From JAWOGN01 sp046496815 (GTDB lineage: Bacteria; Desulfobacterota; DSM-4660; Desulfatiglandales; Desulfatiglandaceae), in NCBI GenBank assembly GCA_046496815.1, contig JAWOGN010000279.1, positions 1-12,503 of the forward strand: 12,503 nucleotides of DNA, in the 5' to 3' direction. Position 1 is the stretch's first letter; every line of letters starts with the position of its first letter. The notes beneath the pieces are model-generated. The model was not told where the DNA came from, made no database searches, and saw nothing but the letters and a program-made list of their open reading frames with translations. Below are positions 6,421 to 12,503 of the stretch, piece by piece. Made by a program: the position numbers and the translations under genes.

Positions 6421-7298
6421 TCACCCAACCCGAACGGGCCAAGGTTCTGATCGAAGCCCTCCCGTATATCCGGCGATTCAACGGCGCCACCATCGTGGTA
6501 AAGTACGGCGGGCATGCCATGGTTGACGAGCGGCTCAAGAGGGATTTCGCTCTCGACGTTATTCTGATGAAATATGTGGGGATGAATCCCATTGTCGTGC
6601 ATGGCGGAGGCCCACAGATCGGCGATTTGTTGAAACGGCTCTCCATCAAGACGGAGTTTGTGGATGGCATGCGGGTTACGGACAAACAGACCATGGATGT
6701 GGTTGAGATGGTCCTGGTGGGAAAGGTGAACAAGGAAATCGTAACCCTCATCAATCGAAACGGCGGTCACGCCGTCGGACTCTCCGGTAAGGACGGGCGC
6801 CTGATTACGGCCGAAAAAATGAAGTATATGAAAGACAAAGGCGCGGATCAGCCCCCGGAGATCATCGACATCGGTATGGTGGGAAAGATCACCGCGGTGG
6901 ATACGCGGGTCACCGCGAGCCTGATCGAAAACGGGTTCATTCCCATTATCGCCCCCGTCGGTGCGGGCACGGAGGGCGAGACTTACAACATCAATGCGGA
7001 CCTGGTGGCCGGCCGCATTGCGGCCGCGCTGAATGCACGGAAACTGATCCTCCTGACCGATACGGAAGGGTTGCTGTCCAAGGATGATACGCTGATCTCA
7101 AGCCTCAAAATGAAAGCGGTGGAGGCGTTGATAGATGATGGGACCATCAGCGGGGGGATGATACTCAAGGTTGGGTGTTGTGTGGACGCTTTGAGAGGCG
7201 GGGTGAGAAAAACGCACATCATCGACGGTCGAACGGACCACGCGATACTGCTCGAGGTCTTTACCAAAGGCGGTGTGGGCACTGAGATTGTGCCTTGA
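6417..7298 (+). CDS. argB: N-acetylglutamate kinase
   Basis: A 293-residue amino-acid kinase that phosphorylates N-acetylglutamate, the second step of arginine synthesis. Visible are Lys29 in VVKYGG (phosphate binding), the HGGGPQIG loop (62-69), the NINADLVAGR segment (191-200) and Lys251 in GGMILK. The N-terminal helix with ALPYIRRFNG (14-23) and the C-terminal VFTKGGVGTEI are features associated with hexameric, arginine-inhibited enzymes, so feedback control by arginine is inferred. Its ATG overlaps the hslU TGA in ATGA, which implies translational coupling to the protease operon. It is cut off from the other arg genes by a 438-base gap with repeats. Confidence 0.96.
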   Translation: MITQPERAKVLIEALPYIRRFNGATIVVKYGGHAMVDERLKRDFALDVILMKYVGMNPIVVHGGGPQIGDLLKRLSIKTEFVDGMRVTDKQTMDVVEMVLVGKVNKEIVTLINRNGGHAVGLSGKDGRLITAEKMKYMKDKGADQPPEIIDIGMVGKITAVDTRVTASLIENGFIPIIAPVGAGTEGETYNINADLVAGRIAAALNARKLILLTDTEGLLSKDDTLISSLKMKAVEALIDDGTISGGMILKVGCCVDALRGGVRKTHIIDGRTDHAILLEVFTKGGVGTEIVP

Positions 7299-7323
7299 TG
7301 GCGGTGAAGGAGCGGCCGGCTTC

Positions 7324-7509
7324 GGGCGTGGAGGTCTTTTGAAGGCCCGCTCTAAACCTGACCGGAAATGTGACCCCATATCCGGGGTTCAATGAATCAG
7401 CGGGACGAAACACCAGGCGTCCAGGCACAGGGAACCCCAGATCTGGGGTCACCGCATCGTGTGTTGCCGGCTCACTTTGACAGCGGACCTTCAAAAGACC
7501 TCCACACCC
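7324..7509. repeat. MITE-like element with 28-base terminal inverted repeats
   Basis: The end at 7324-7351 returns in reverse complement at 7482-7509 with 26 of 28 positions equal, including an exact core GTGGAGGTCTTTTGAAGG (7328-7345, inverted at 7488-7505). A nested pair, 7370-7390 and 7432-7452, is inverted with 19 of 21 matches. The right copy contains the perfect 16-base palindrome ACCCCAGATCTGGGGT (7434-7449). The 186-base unit could fold into one long interrupted hairpin. No reading frame fits a transposase, so if mobile it would need enzymes in trans. No clear target-site duplication was seen. Confidence 0.7.
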
Positions 7510-7617
7510 TTCGCCCTATGTAGAACGGGGTCTTCAGTTGGGGTGATCGGGCGGTGAATAGAAACTCGAAAAACGCGGGCTCGCACTTCAGATATCGAGA
7601 GACGCCTATGGCAGTGC

Positions 7618-7712
7618 CCGTTCAGAACCATAACCTTTGAACCTTGAAACTGGAACCCAGAACCTTGAACCCCTGAACCTTTGAACCCCTGAACCTTTGA
7701 ACCCCTGAACGG
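7618..7712. repeat. Tandem array of a 16-base TTGAACCCCTGAACCT unit
   Basis: The unit occurs exactly at 7665-7680 and 7681-7696, and 14 of its 16 bases follow at 7697-7710. Degenerate versions (AACCTTTGAACCTTGAAAC and similar) extend back to about 7630. The block is framed by CCGTTCAG (7618-7625) and its inverse CTGAACGG (7705-7712). It ends 24 bases before the argD start. The copy number may vary between strains by slippage. Confidence 0.75.
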
Positions 7713-7736
7713 TTACGATAGGACAAAGAACAAGCG

Positions 7737-8942
7737 ATGAACGACACACCACAGACTGAAACAACCATGGCCCTGGCGGACAAATACATGTTTCAAACCT
7801 ATGCCCGGTTTCCGGTTACCCTGGTTCGGGGAGAGGGCTGCCAGGTGTGGGATGAGACCGGGAAGGCGTACCTGGATTTTGTGGGGGGCATCGCGGTGTG
7901 CGCCCTGGGGCACAGCTCACCGGTCGTGAGCCGAGCCCTTGAAGCGCAATCCAAGGTGCTGGTGCATGTTTCCAATCTGTATTACACCCTCCCTCAGATT
8001 GAACTGGCACGTCTTCTGGTGGAACACAGTTTTGCGGATCGCGTGTTTTTCTGTAACAGCGGCGCCGAGGCCAACGAGGCCGCCATCAAACTCGCGCGGC
8101 GCTACGCGAATGAAAATCTCGGCGCGGAACGGCACATCATTATCTCCATGGAGGATTCCTTCCACGGCCGCACCATGGCCACGATTTCAGCGACGGGCCA
8201 GAAAAAGGTCCGTACAGGATACGATCCGTTGCTGCAAGGGTTCAAATTTGTGCCTTTCAACGATCTGGAAAGCCTGGAGAAGGCCGTGGATGAATCGGTA
8301 TGTGCGGTGATGCTGGAACCCATCCAGGGAGAGGGGGGCGTTGTCGTGCCGGGTCCCGATTATCTGAAAGGGGTGAAAGCGGTGTGCCGGGAGCGGGGAG
8401 CGCTTTTGATCTTCGATGAGGTTCAGGTGGGGATGGGGCGGACGGGGAAGCTTTTCGCTCACGAACACGCCGACGTTACCCCCGACATCATGACCCTGGC
8501 CAAAGCCCTGGGAAACGGGTTGCCCGTCGGTGCCATGCTCGCGACGGAAGCATTGAACAAAGCCTTCGGCCCCGGAAGCCACGCGACGACCTTTGGCGGA
8601 ACGCCCTTGGTGACGGCTGTTGCGAAGGCGGTTTTGACGAGTCTTGTGGAGGAGGGGTGGATCGACCACTGCCGGGTCGTGGGCGCGTACTTCAAGGAAA
8701 GGCTTGAGGCCCTTGCCGCGAAATACCCCTTCATCCGGAGCGTGAGAGGATTGGGTCTTATTCTCGGCGTGGAAATGGATCGGCCCGGCGCTCCGGTCGT
8801 GAAGGCCCTCATGGAAGCGGGCTTCCTCATCAATTGCACCCAGGAAACCGTGCTTCGTTTTGTGCCTCCGCTGGTGGTGGGCAGAGTGGAGATCGACGCG
8901 CTGGTCGCCGCCCTGGACCAGGCACTGGAAGACATCACTTAA
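7737..8942 (+). CDS. argD: Acetylornithine aminotransferase
   Basis: A 401-residue class-III, pyridoxal-phosphate-dependent aminotransferase that interconverts N-acetylglutamate semialdehyde and N-acetylornithine, with glutamate as amino donor. Key segments are NSGAEANE (107-114, cofactor phosphate), SFHGRT (141-146), LIFDEVQVGMGRTG (224-237, with Asp227 contacting the cofactor ring), ALAKALGNG (253-261, read as TLAKALGNG, with Schiff-base Lys256) and HATTFGG (282-288). The length is normal. ArgD is the best call because argB precedes it and argF-argG-argH follow, but such enzymes often also act on succinyldiaminopimelate in lysine synthesis. The ATG has only a distant AGGA (7720-7723). A second ATG at 7767 lacks a better site. 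It is the first gene of the compact argDFGH block. Confidence 0.94.
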   Translation: MNDTPQTETTMALADKYMFQTYARFPVTLVRGEGCQVWDETGKAYLDFVGGIAVCALGHSSPVVSRALEAQSKVLVHVSNLYYTLPQIELARLLVEHSFADRVFFCNSGAEANEAAIKLARRYANENLGAERHIIISMEDSFHGRTMATISATGQKKVRTGYDPLLQGFKFVPFNDLESLEKAVDESVCAVMLEPIQGEGGVVVPGPDYLKGVKAVCRERGALLIFDEVQVGMGRTGKLFAHEHADVTPDIMTLAKALGNGLPVGAMLATEALNKAFGPGSHATTFGGTPLVTAVAKAVLTSLVEEGWIDHCRVVGAYFKERLEALAAKYPFIRSVRGLGLILGVEMDRPGAPVVKALMEAGFLINCTQETVLRFVPPLVVGRVEIDALVAALDQALEDIT

Positions 8943-8960
8943 TCGGAAGGCGGATTGGTT

Positions 8961-9854
8961 ATGAAAAGAGATTTCTTGAGCATCAAAGATTTGAAGCGGG
9001 ATGAGATTTTGAATCTTTTGGATAAAGGCCTGAAGATGAAAAATGCGGGCAGAGCGACAAACGGACCGCTCACCGGTTTCACGTTGGGGCTCCTCTTTGA
9101 CAAAGCGTCCACACGGACACGCGTCTCCTTCGAGAGCGCGATGTTCAGGCTCGGCGGGCAAACCATCTTCCTGAGCAAAGGCGACACCCAGTCGTCCAGA
9201 GGCGAGCCGGTCCGGGATACGGCCCGGGTGTTGTCCCGGTATGTGGATGCGCTGGCAATCCGGACGTTTTCCCAGGAACTCATTGAAGACATGGCGAAAT
9301 GGGCCGACATCCCGGTGATCAACGCGCTGACGGATATGTACCATCCCTGCCAGGTGTTGAGCGACCTGATGACCGTCAAGGAAAGAAAAGGGGCGGTCGA
9401 GGGTATCAAGGCGGCCTGGATCGGGGATGGAAACAACATGGCGCACTCATGGATCAACGCCGCCGGCATCCTGGGCTTTGAGTTGGTGCTGGCCTGCCCT
9501 CCGGGCTATCGTCCCAAACCGGCGGTGCTGGACGGGGCGGGAGGGAATATCCGGGTGGTGGAGGATCCGGCCGAGGCCGCCCGCGGCGCGGATGTCATCA
9601 ATACGGATGTGTGGGCGAGCATGGGTCAGGATGCGGAAAGACAGCAGCGGCTCCGGGATTTCAAGGGCTTTCAGGTCAATGACGCCTTGGTGGAACTGGG
9701 ACGTGCGGATGTATTGGTCTTGCATTGCCTTCCGGCCCATCGGGGGGAGGAGATTTCCGACGCGGTGTTGGAGAAGTTCGCGGACGTAATTTTTGAGCAG
9801 GCGGAAAACAAGATGCATCTGCATCAGGCGCTGCTCGAGTGGCTGCTGAGCTAA
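8961..9854 (+). CDS. argF: Ornithine carbamoyltransferase
   Basis: A 297-residue transcarbamylase that makes citrulline from ornithine and carbamoyl phosphate. Carbamoyl-phosphate residues are visible in STRTR (50-54) and HPCQ (128-131). Ornithine-side motifs are DGNNMAHSW (156-164), the SMG loop (220-222) and HCLP (255-258). HCLP and SMG identify an ornithine rather than an aspartate carbamoyltransferase. I use ATG 8961, which gives the usual MKRDFL start. An in-frame TTG at 8955 would add two residues and sits closer to GGAAGG (8945-8950), so the exact start is slightly uncertain. The gene begins 18 bases after argD and ends 18 before argG, within the compact block. Confidence 0.96.
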   Translation: MKRDFLSIKDLKRDEILNLLDKGLKMKNAGRATNGPLTGFTLGLLFDKASTRTRVSFESAMFRLGGQTIFLSKGDTQSSRGEPVRDTARVLSRYVDALAIRTFSQELIEDMAKWADIPVINALTDMYHPCQVLSDLMTVKERKGAVEGIKAAWIGDGNNMAHSWINAAGILGFELVLACPPGYRPKPAVLDGAGGNIRVVEDPAEAARGADVINTDVWASMGQDAERQQRLRDFKGFQVNDALVELGRADVLVLHCLPAHRGEEISDAVLEKFADVIFEQAENKMHLHQALLEWLLS

Positions 9855-9872
9855 ACGAGAGGGGGAAATATT

Positions 9873-11090
9873 TTGAGCGAAAAAATCGAAAAAATCGTTT
9901 TGGCTTATTCCGGAGGACTCGATACGTCCGTCATTCTCAAATGGCTTCAGGAAACCTATGGGTGCCCGGTGGTTGCCTATGCCGCCGATGTGGGCCAGGG
10001 GGACGAGGTGGACGGTATCCGGGAAAAAGCCCTCAAAACAGGGGCGGCTGAAGTGCTTGTGGATGACTTGAAGGAGGAGTTTGTTCGAGACTTTGTGTGG
10101 CCGGCCCTCCGGGCCAACGCCATTTATGAATCCACCTACCTGCTGGGCACGTCGCTCGCCAGACCGCTGATCGCCCGGGGGCAGGTGGAAGCGGCGAAAA
10201 AAACCGGCGCCGACGCCGTCTGCCACGGCGCCACGGGAAAAGGAAACGACCAGGTACGGTTTGAGCTGGCCTATATGGCCTTGGAACCGAGCCTCAAGAT
10301 CATTGCGCCCTGGCGGATCTGGCAATTCAAAGGCCGGGAAGACCTCATGGATTATGCGCGTTCCAGAGATATCCCGGTGCCGGTGACCAAGGAAAAGCCT
10401 TATTCCACGGATCGAAACCTGTTGCACATCAGCTTTGAAGGGGGCATTCTCGAAGACACCTGGCGCGAGCCCCCGGAGGATATTTTTGTCATGTCCCGCG
10501 CTCCGGAACAGGCGCCCGATGAAGCCACCTATATCGAGATCGAGTTTAACGCGGGAAATCCTGTTGCCGTGGACGGACACCCCATGAGCCCGGCGCGACT
10601 CCTGGCCCATTTGAACGCGGTGGGCGGCAAAAACGGGATCGGTCGCGTCGACATGGTGGAGAATCGCTACGTGGGTATGAAATCACGGGGCGTTTACGAG
10701 ACCCCGGGCGGCACGATCCTCAGACAGGCGCACATGGCCATGGAATCCATCACCCTCGATAGAGAGGTGATGCACACGCGGGACAGTTTGGTCCCCCGCT
10801 ACGCGGAGATGATCTATTACGGGTACTGGTATGCCCCGGAACGGGAAATGCTTCAAGCTTTGATCGATGAAGCCCAGAAGCATGTGAGCGGTCGTGTCCG
10901 GCTGAAGCTCTACAAGGGCAACTGCATCGTCGTCGGGCGAAAATCGGATGCCTCACTCTACGATTCCCATTTCGCGACGTTCGAGTCGGATGCCGTATAC
11001 AATCAAAAGGACGCGGAGGGGTTCATTCGACTGAGTGGGTTGAGACTTAAGATCGCGAAACTCCTGGAACAGAACCGCAAGACCGGTTGA
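9873..11090 (+). CDS. argG: Argininosuccinate synthase
   Basis: A 405-residue ATP-dependent ligase that joins citrulline and aspartate into argininosuccinate. The N-type ATP pyrophosphatase loop AYSGGLDTS (11-19) and the substrate-binding GATGKGNDQ (119-127) and APWR (145-148) segments are clear, and the length is typical of the bacterial tetrameric enzyme. The start is TTG. It is supported by GAGAGGGGG (9857-9865) seven bases upstream, and by the fact that the next downstream Met lies well inside the conserved domain. The gaps to argF (18 bases) and argH (16 bases) indicate a single operon. Confidence 0.96.
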   Translation: MSEKIEKIVLAYSGGLDTSVILKWLQETYGCPVVAYAADVGQGDEVDGIREKALKTGAAEVLVDDLKEEFVRDFVWPALRANAIYESTYLLGTSLARPLIARGQVEAAKKTGADAVCHGATGKGNDQVRFELAYMALEPSLKIIAPWRIWQFKGREDLMDYARSRDIPVPVTKEKPYSTDRNLLHISFEGGILEDTWREPPEDIFVMSRAPEQAPDEATYIEIEFNAGNPVAVDGHPMSPARLLAHLNAVGGKNGIGRVDMVENRYVGMKSRGVYETPGGTILRQAHMAMESITLDREVMHTRDSLVPRYAEMIYYGYWYAPEREMLQALIDEAQKHVSGRVRLKLYKGNCIVVGRKSDASLYDSHFATFESDAVYNQKDAEGFIRLSGLRLKIAKLLEQNRKTG

Positions 11091-11106
11091 TGGAAGGGTG
11101 TGACGG

Positions 11107-12486
11107 ATGACGCAGAAGGTTTGGGGCGGACGCTTTCGGGAAGAACCAGCTGAACTGGTCAATCGATTCAATGCCTCCATCGGATTCGATTGCCGTCTGT
11201 ATGCCCAGGATATCGAGGGCAGCATCGCCCATTGCCGGATGCTGGCGAAGCGGAAGATCATCCCGGAGGAGGAGGCCGCACAGATCCTCGCCGCGCTGGG
11301 AGAAATTAAGCGCGAACTGGAACAGGGGGGCTTTCCGCCGGATAAAGATTACGAGGACATTCACAGCCTGGTGGAAAAGGCGCTGGTGGAGAAGATCGGC
11401 GCGCCGGGCGAGAAAATCCACACCGGCAGAAGTCGAAACGATCAGGTGGCGCTGGACCTGCGGCTGTATGAACGGGAGGCGATTCACCGCACCCTGGGTT
11501 TGATCAAAGAAACCCAATCGGCGCTGGTAAGTGCGGCGGAGACGCATTCCGATGTGATGATGCCCGGTTACACGCATTTGCAGCGCGCACAGCCGGTCCT
11601 GCTGGCCCACCATTTGCTCGCCTATTTTGAGATGCTGAAGCGGGACCGGGAGCGATTTGAACAGTGTCTCACCCGCGTGAACGTCCTTCCGCTGGGCAGC
11701 GCCGCGCTGGCCGGATCCACATTCCCGCTGGACCGGGATATGGTGGCCGAGACGCTGGGCTTTGACCGTGTCTCAGAAAACAGCATGGATGCGGTCAGCG
11801 ACCGCGATTTTGTTTTGGATTTCCTGTTTGCCGCCGCCGTTCTGATGATGCACCTCAGCCGGCTGAGTGAAGAACTCATTCTCTGGTCGAGCCGGGAGTT
11901 CGGCTTTGTGAGCATTTCCGAGGCGTTTTGTACGGGAAGCAGCATCATGCCGCAAAAGAAAAACCCCGATGTTCCGGAACTCATCCGGGGAAAGACGGGC
12001 CGCGCATATGGTCACCTGATGTCGCTTTTAACCACCCTGAAGGGGCTTCCGCTGACGTACAACAAGGACATGCAGGAAGACAAGGAGGCGCTGTTTGACA
12101 CCGTGGACACGGTTGAAGCGTGCCTGGAAGTCATGAGTCAATTGCTCGGGGAGCTTTCTTTCAACGGCGAACGGATGAAGGACTGCGCGGAAAACGGGTT
12201 TTTGGTGGCGACGGACCTTGCAGACTACCTTGTCAAAAAAGGGGTGACCTTTCGAGAAGCCCATGCGGTGGTGGGGAAGATGGTGCGGTTTGCGCTGGAT
12301 CAGGAAAAGGAACTGCATGAACTGTCGATCGAAGAGATGAAACAATTTGCAGAACCGGTTGAAAACGATGTGTACGCGTGGCTCGACCCGGCGCTGTCGC
12401 TCAAGCGAAGGAACATGCCCGGGGGAACCGGGCCGGACATGGTGAAGCAAAGCATCGCCCGCGCCAAAAGGGAGTTGGGCCGTTGA
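11107..12486 (+). CDS. argH: Argininosuccinate lyase
   Basis: A 459-residue member of the fumarase/aspartase superfamily that splits argininosuccinate into arginine and fumarate, the last step of the pathway. Active-site regions are HTGRSRNDQ (105-113), GYTHLQRAQP (154-163, with His157) and the superfamily signature GSSIMPQKKNP (277-287), which carries the catalytic serine region. The length is normal and the N-terminus (KVWGGRF, 4-10) is typical, so the ATG is secure. GGAAGGG lies about ten bases upstream. It follows argG by 16 bases. The stop at 12484-12486 may overlap the start of the next gene. Confidence 0.97.
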   Translation: MTQKVWGGRFREEPAELVNRFNASIGFDCRLYAQDIEGSIAHCRMLAKRKIIPEEEAAQILAALGEIKRELEQGGFPPDKDYEDIHSLVEKALVEKIGAPGEKIHTGRSRNDQVALDLRLYEREAIHRTLGLIKETQSALVSAAETHSDVMMPGYTHLQRAQPVLLAHHLLAYFEMLKRDRERFEQCLTRVNVLPLGSAALAGSTFPLDRDMVAETLGFDRVSENSMDAVSDRDFVLDFLFAAAVLMMHLSRLSEELILWSSREFGFVSISEAFCTGSSIMPQKKNPDVPELIRGKTGRAYGHLMSLLTTLKGLPLTYNKDMQEDKEALFDTVDTVEACLEVMSQLLGELSFNGERMKDCAENGFLVATDLADYLVKKGVTFREAHAVVGKMVRFALDQEKELHELSIEEMKQFAEPVENDVYAWLDPALSLKRRNMPGGTGPDMVKQSIARAKRELGR

Positions 12487-12503
12487 AACGTGCGACGGGG
12501 CTT
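12483..12503 (+). CDS. Possible start of a further gene overlapping argH
   Basis: TTG at 12483 overlaps the argH TGA and opens a frame reading MKRATGL up to the window edge. The Lys-Arg start could be the positive end of a signal peptide. From memory, a small lipoprotein gene and lysA often follow argH in such genomes. GGGAG near 12470 could serve as ribosome site. Only seven codons are visible, so this is a tentative call. Confidence 0.25.

Larger units (their letters stand above)
7299..7736. other. Non-coding gap between argB and argD, filled with repeats
   Basis: This 438-base stretch has no plausible gene on either strand. It holds a MITE-like inverted element (7324-7509), a stretch of about 108 bases with no clear signal (7510-7617), and a tandem repeat array bounded by short inverted repeats (7618-7712). 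No convincing promoter pair is visible, although TACGAT (7714-7719) resembles a -10 box. Whether argD-argF-argG-argH have their own promoter here or depend on read-through from hslU-argB cannot be told by eye. Confidence 0.7.

Noticed and set aside
7299..7736. CRISPR-like array or arginine attenuator in the argB-argD gap.
   Set aside because: The repeats are contiguous 16-base units without spacers, so it is not CRISPR. No leader peptide with an Arg codon run and no terminator with a T tract were seen.
8187..9446. A 419-codon minus-strand open frame across argD and argF, and a similar 387-codon frame (9447-10610) across argF and argG.
   Set aside because: Both lie opposite clearly coding genes of high GC content. 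Their protein sequences are rich in His, Arg and Pro without recognisable domains, as expected of shadows.

Overview
The window reads as a chromosomal housekeeping segment of a moderately GC-rich Gram-negative bacterium, most likely a deltaproteobacterium (Desulfobacterota or a relative). That placement is inference. It rests on the order xerC-hslV-hslU-argB followed by argD-argF-argG-argH, on a CaiB/BaiF-like protein tail, on a divergent EF-G paralogue, and on intergenic repeats of the kind I remember from such genomes. No phage, transposase, CRISPR, rRNA or tRNA gene is visible, and I found no convincing new multi-gene system.

Layout. Positions 1-77 hold the last codons of a plus-strand gene, probably a CaiB/BaiF CoA-transferase. 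Positions 78-498 are non-coding. They carry a composite inverted repeat with a hairpin core, and part of that core looks like an intrinsic terminator for the genes arriving from the right. On the minus strand a two-gene unit runs from about 3300 down to 499: an EF-G-like GTPase followed after 15 bases by mogA (molybdenum cofactor biosynthesis). Its best promoter is near 3303-3332, so the leader would be about 200 nt, and it contains a sizeable stem. The 361-base gap 3091-3451 separates this unit from the plus-strand genes.

On the plus strand, xerC (chromosome dimer resolution) is followed by hslV and hslU (ATP-dependent protease), then argB, whose ATG overlaps the hslU stop. A 438-base non-coding gap (7299-7736) comes next. 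It holds a MITE-like element with 28-base terminal inverted repeats and a separate 16-base tandem repeat array. The tightly packed argD-argF-argG-argH follows, with gaps of 16-18 bases. The last 21 bases may begin another gene that overlaps the argH stop.

Functionally, ArgB and ArgD carry out two of the acetylated steps from N-acetylglutamate towards ornithine, and ArgF, ArgG and ArgH convert ornithine to citrulline, argininosuccinate and arginine. The genes for N-acetylglutamate synthesis and recycling (argA/argJ) and argC are not here and must lie elsewhere. ArgB has the N-terminal helix and C-terminal motif associated with arginine-inhibited enzymes, so end-product control probably acts at that protein. 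No arginine-repressor operator was recognised. The points most worth a second look are the two non-coding repeat regions, the structured leader before the EF-G-like gene, and the altered G3 motif in that GTPase.
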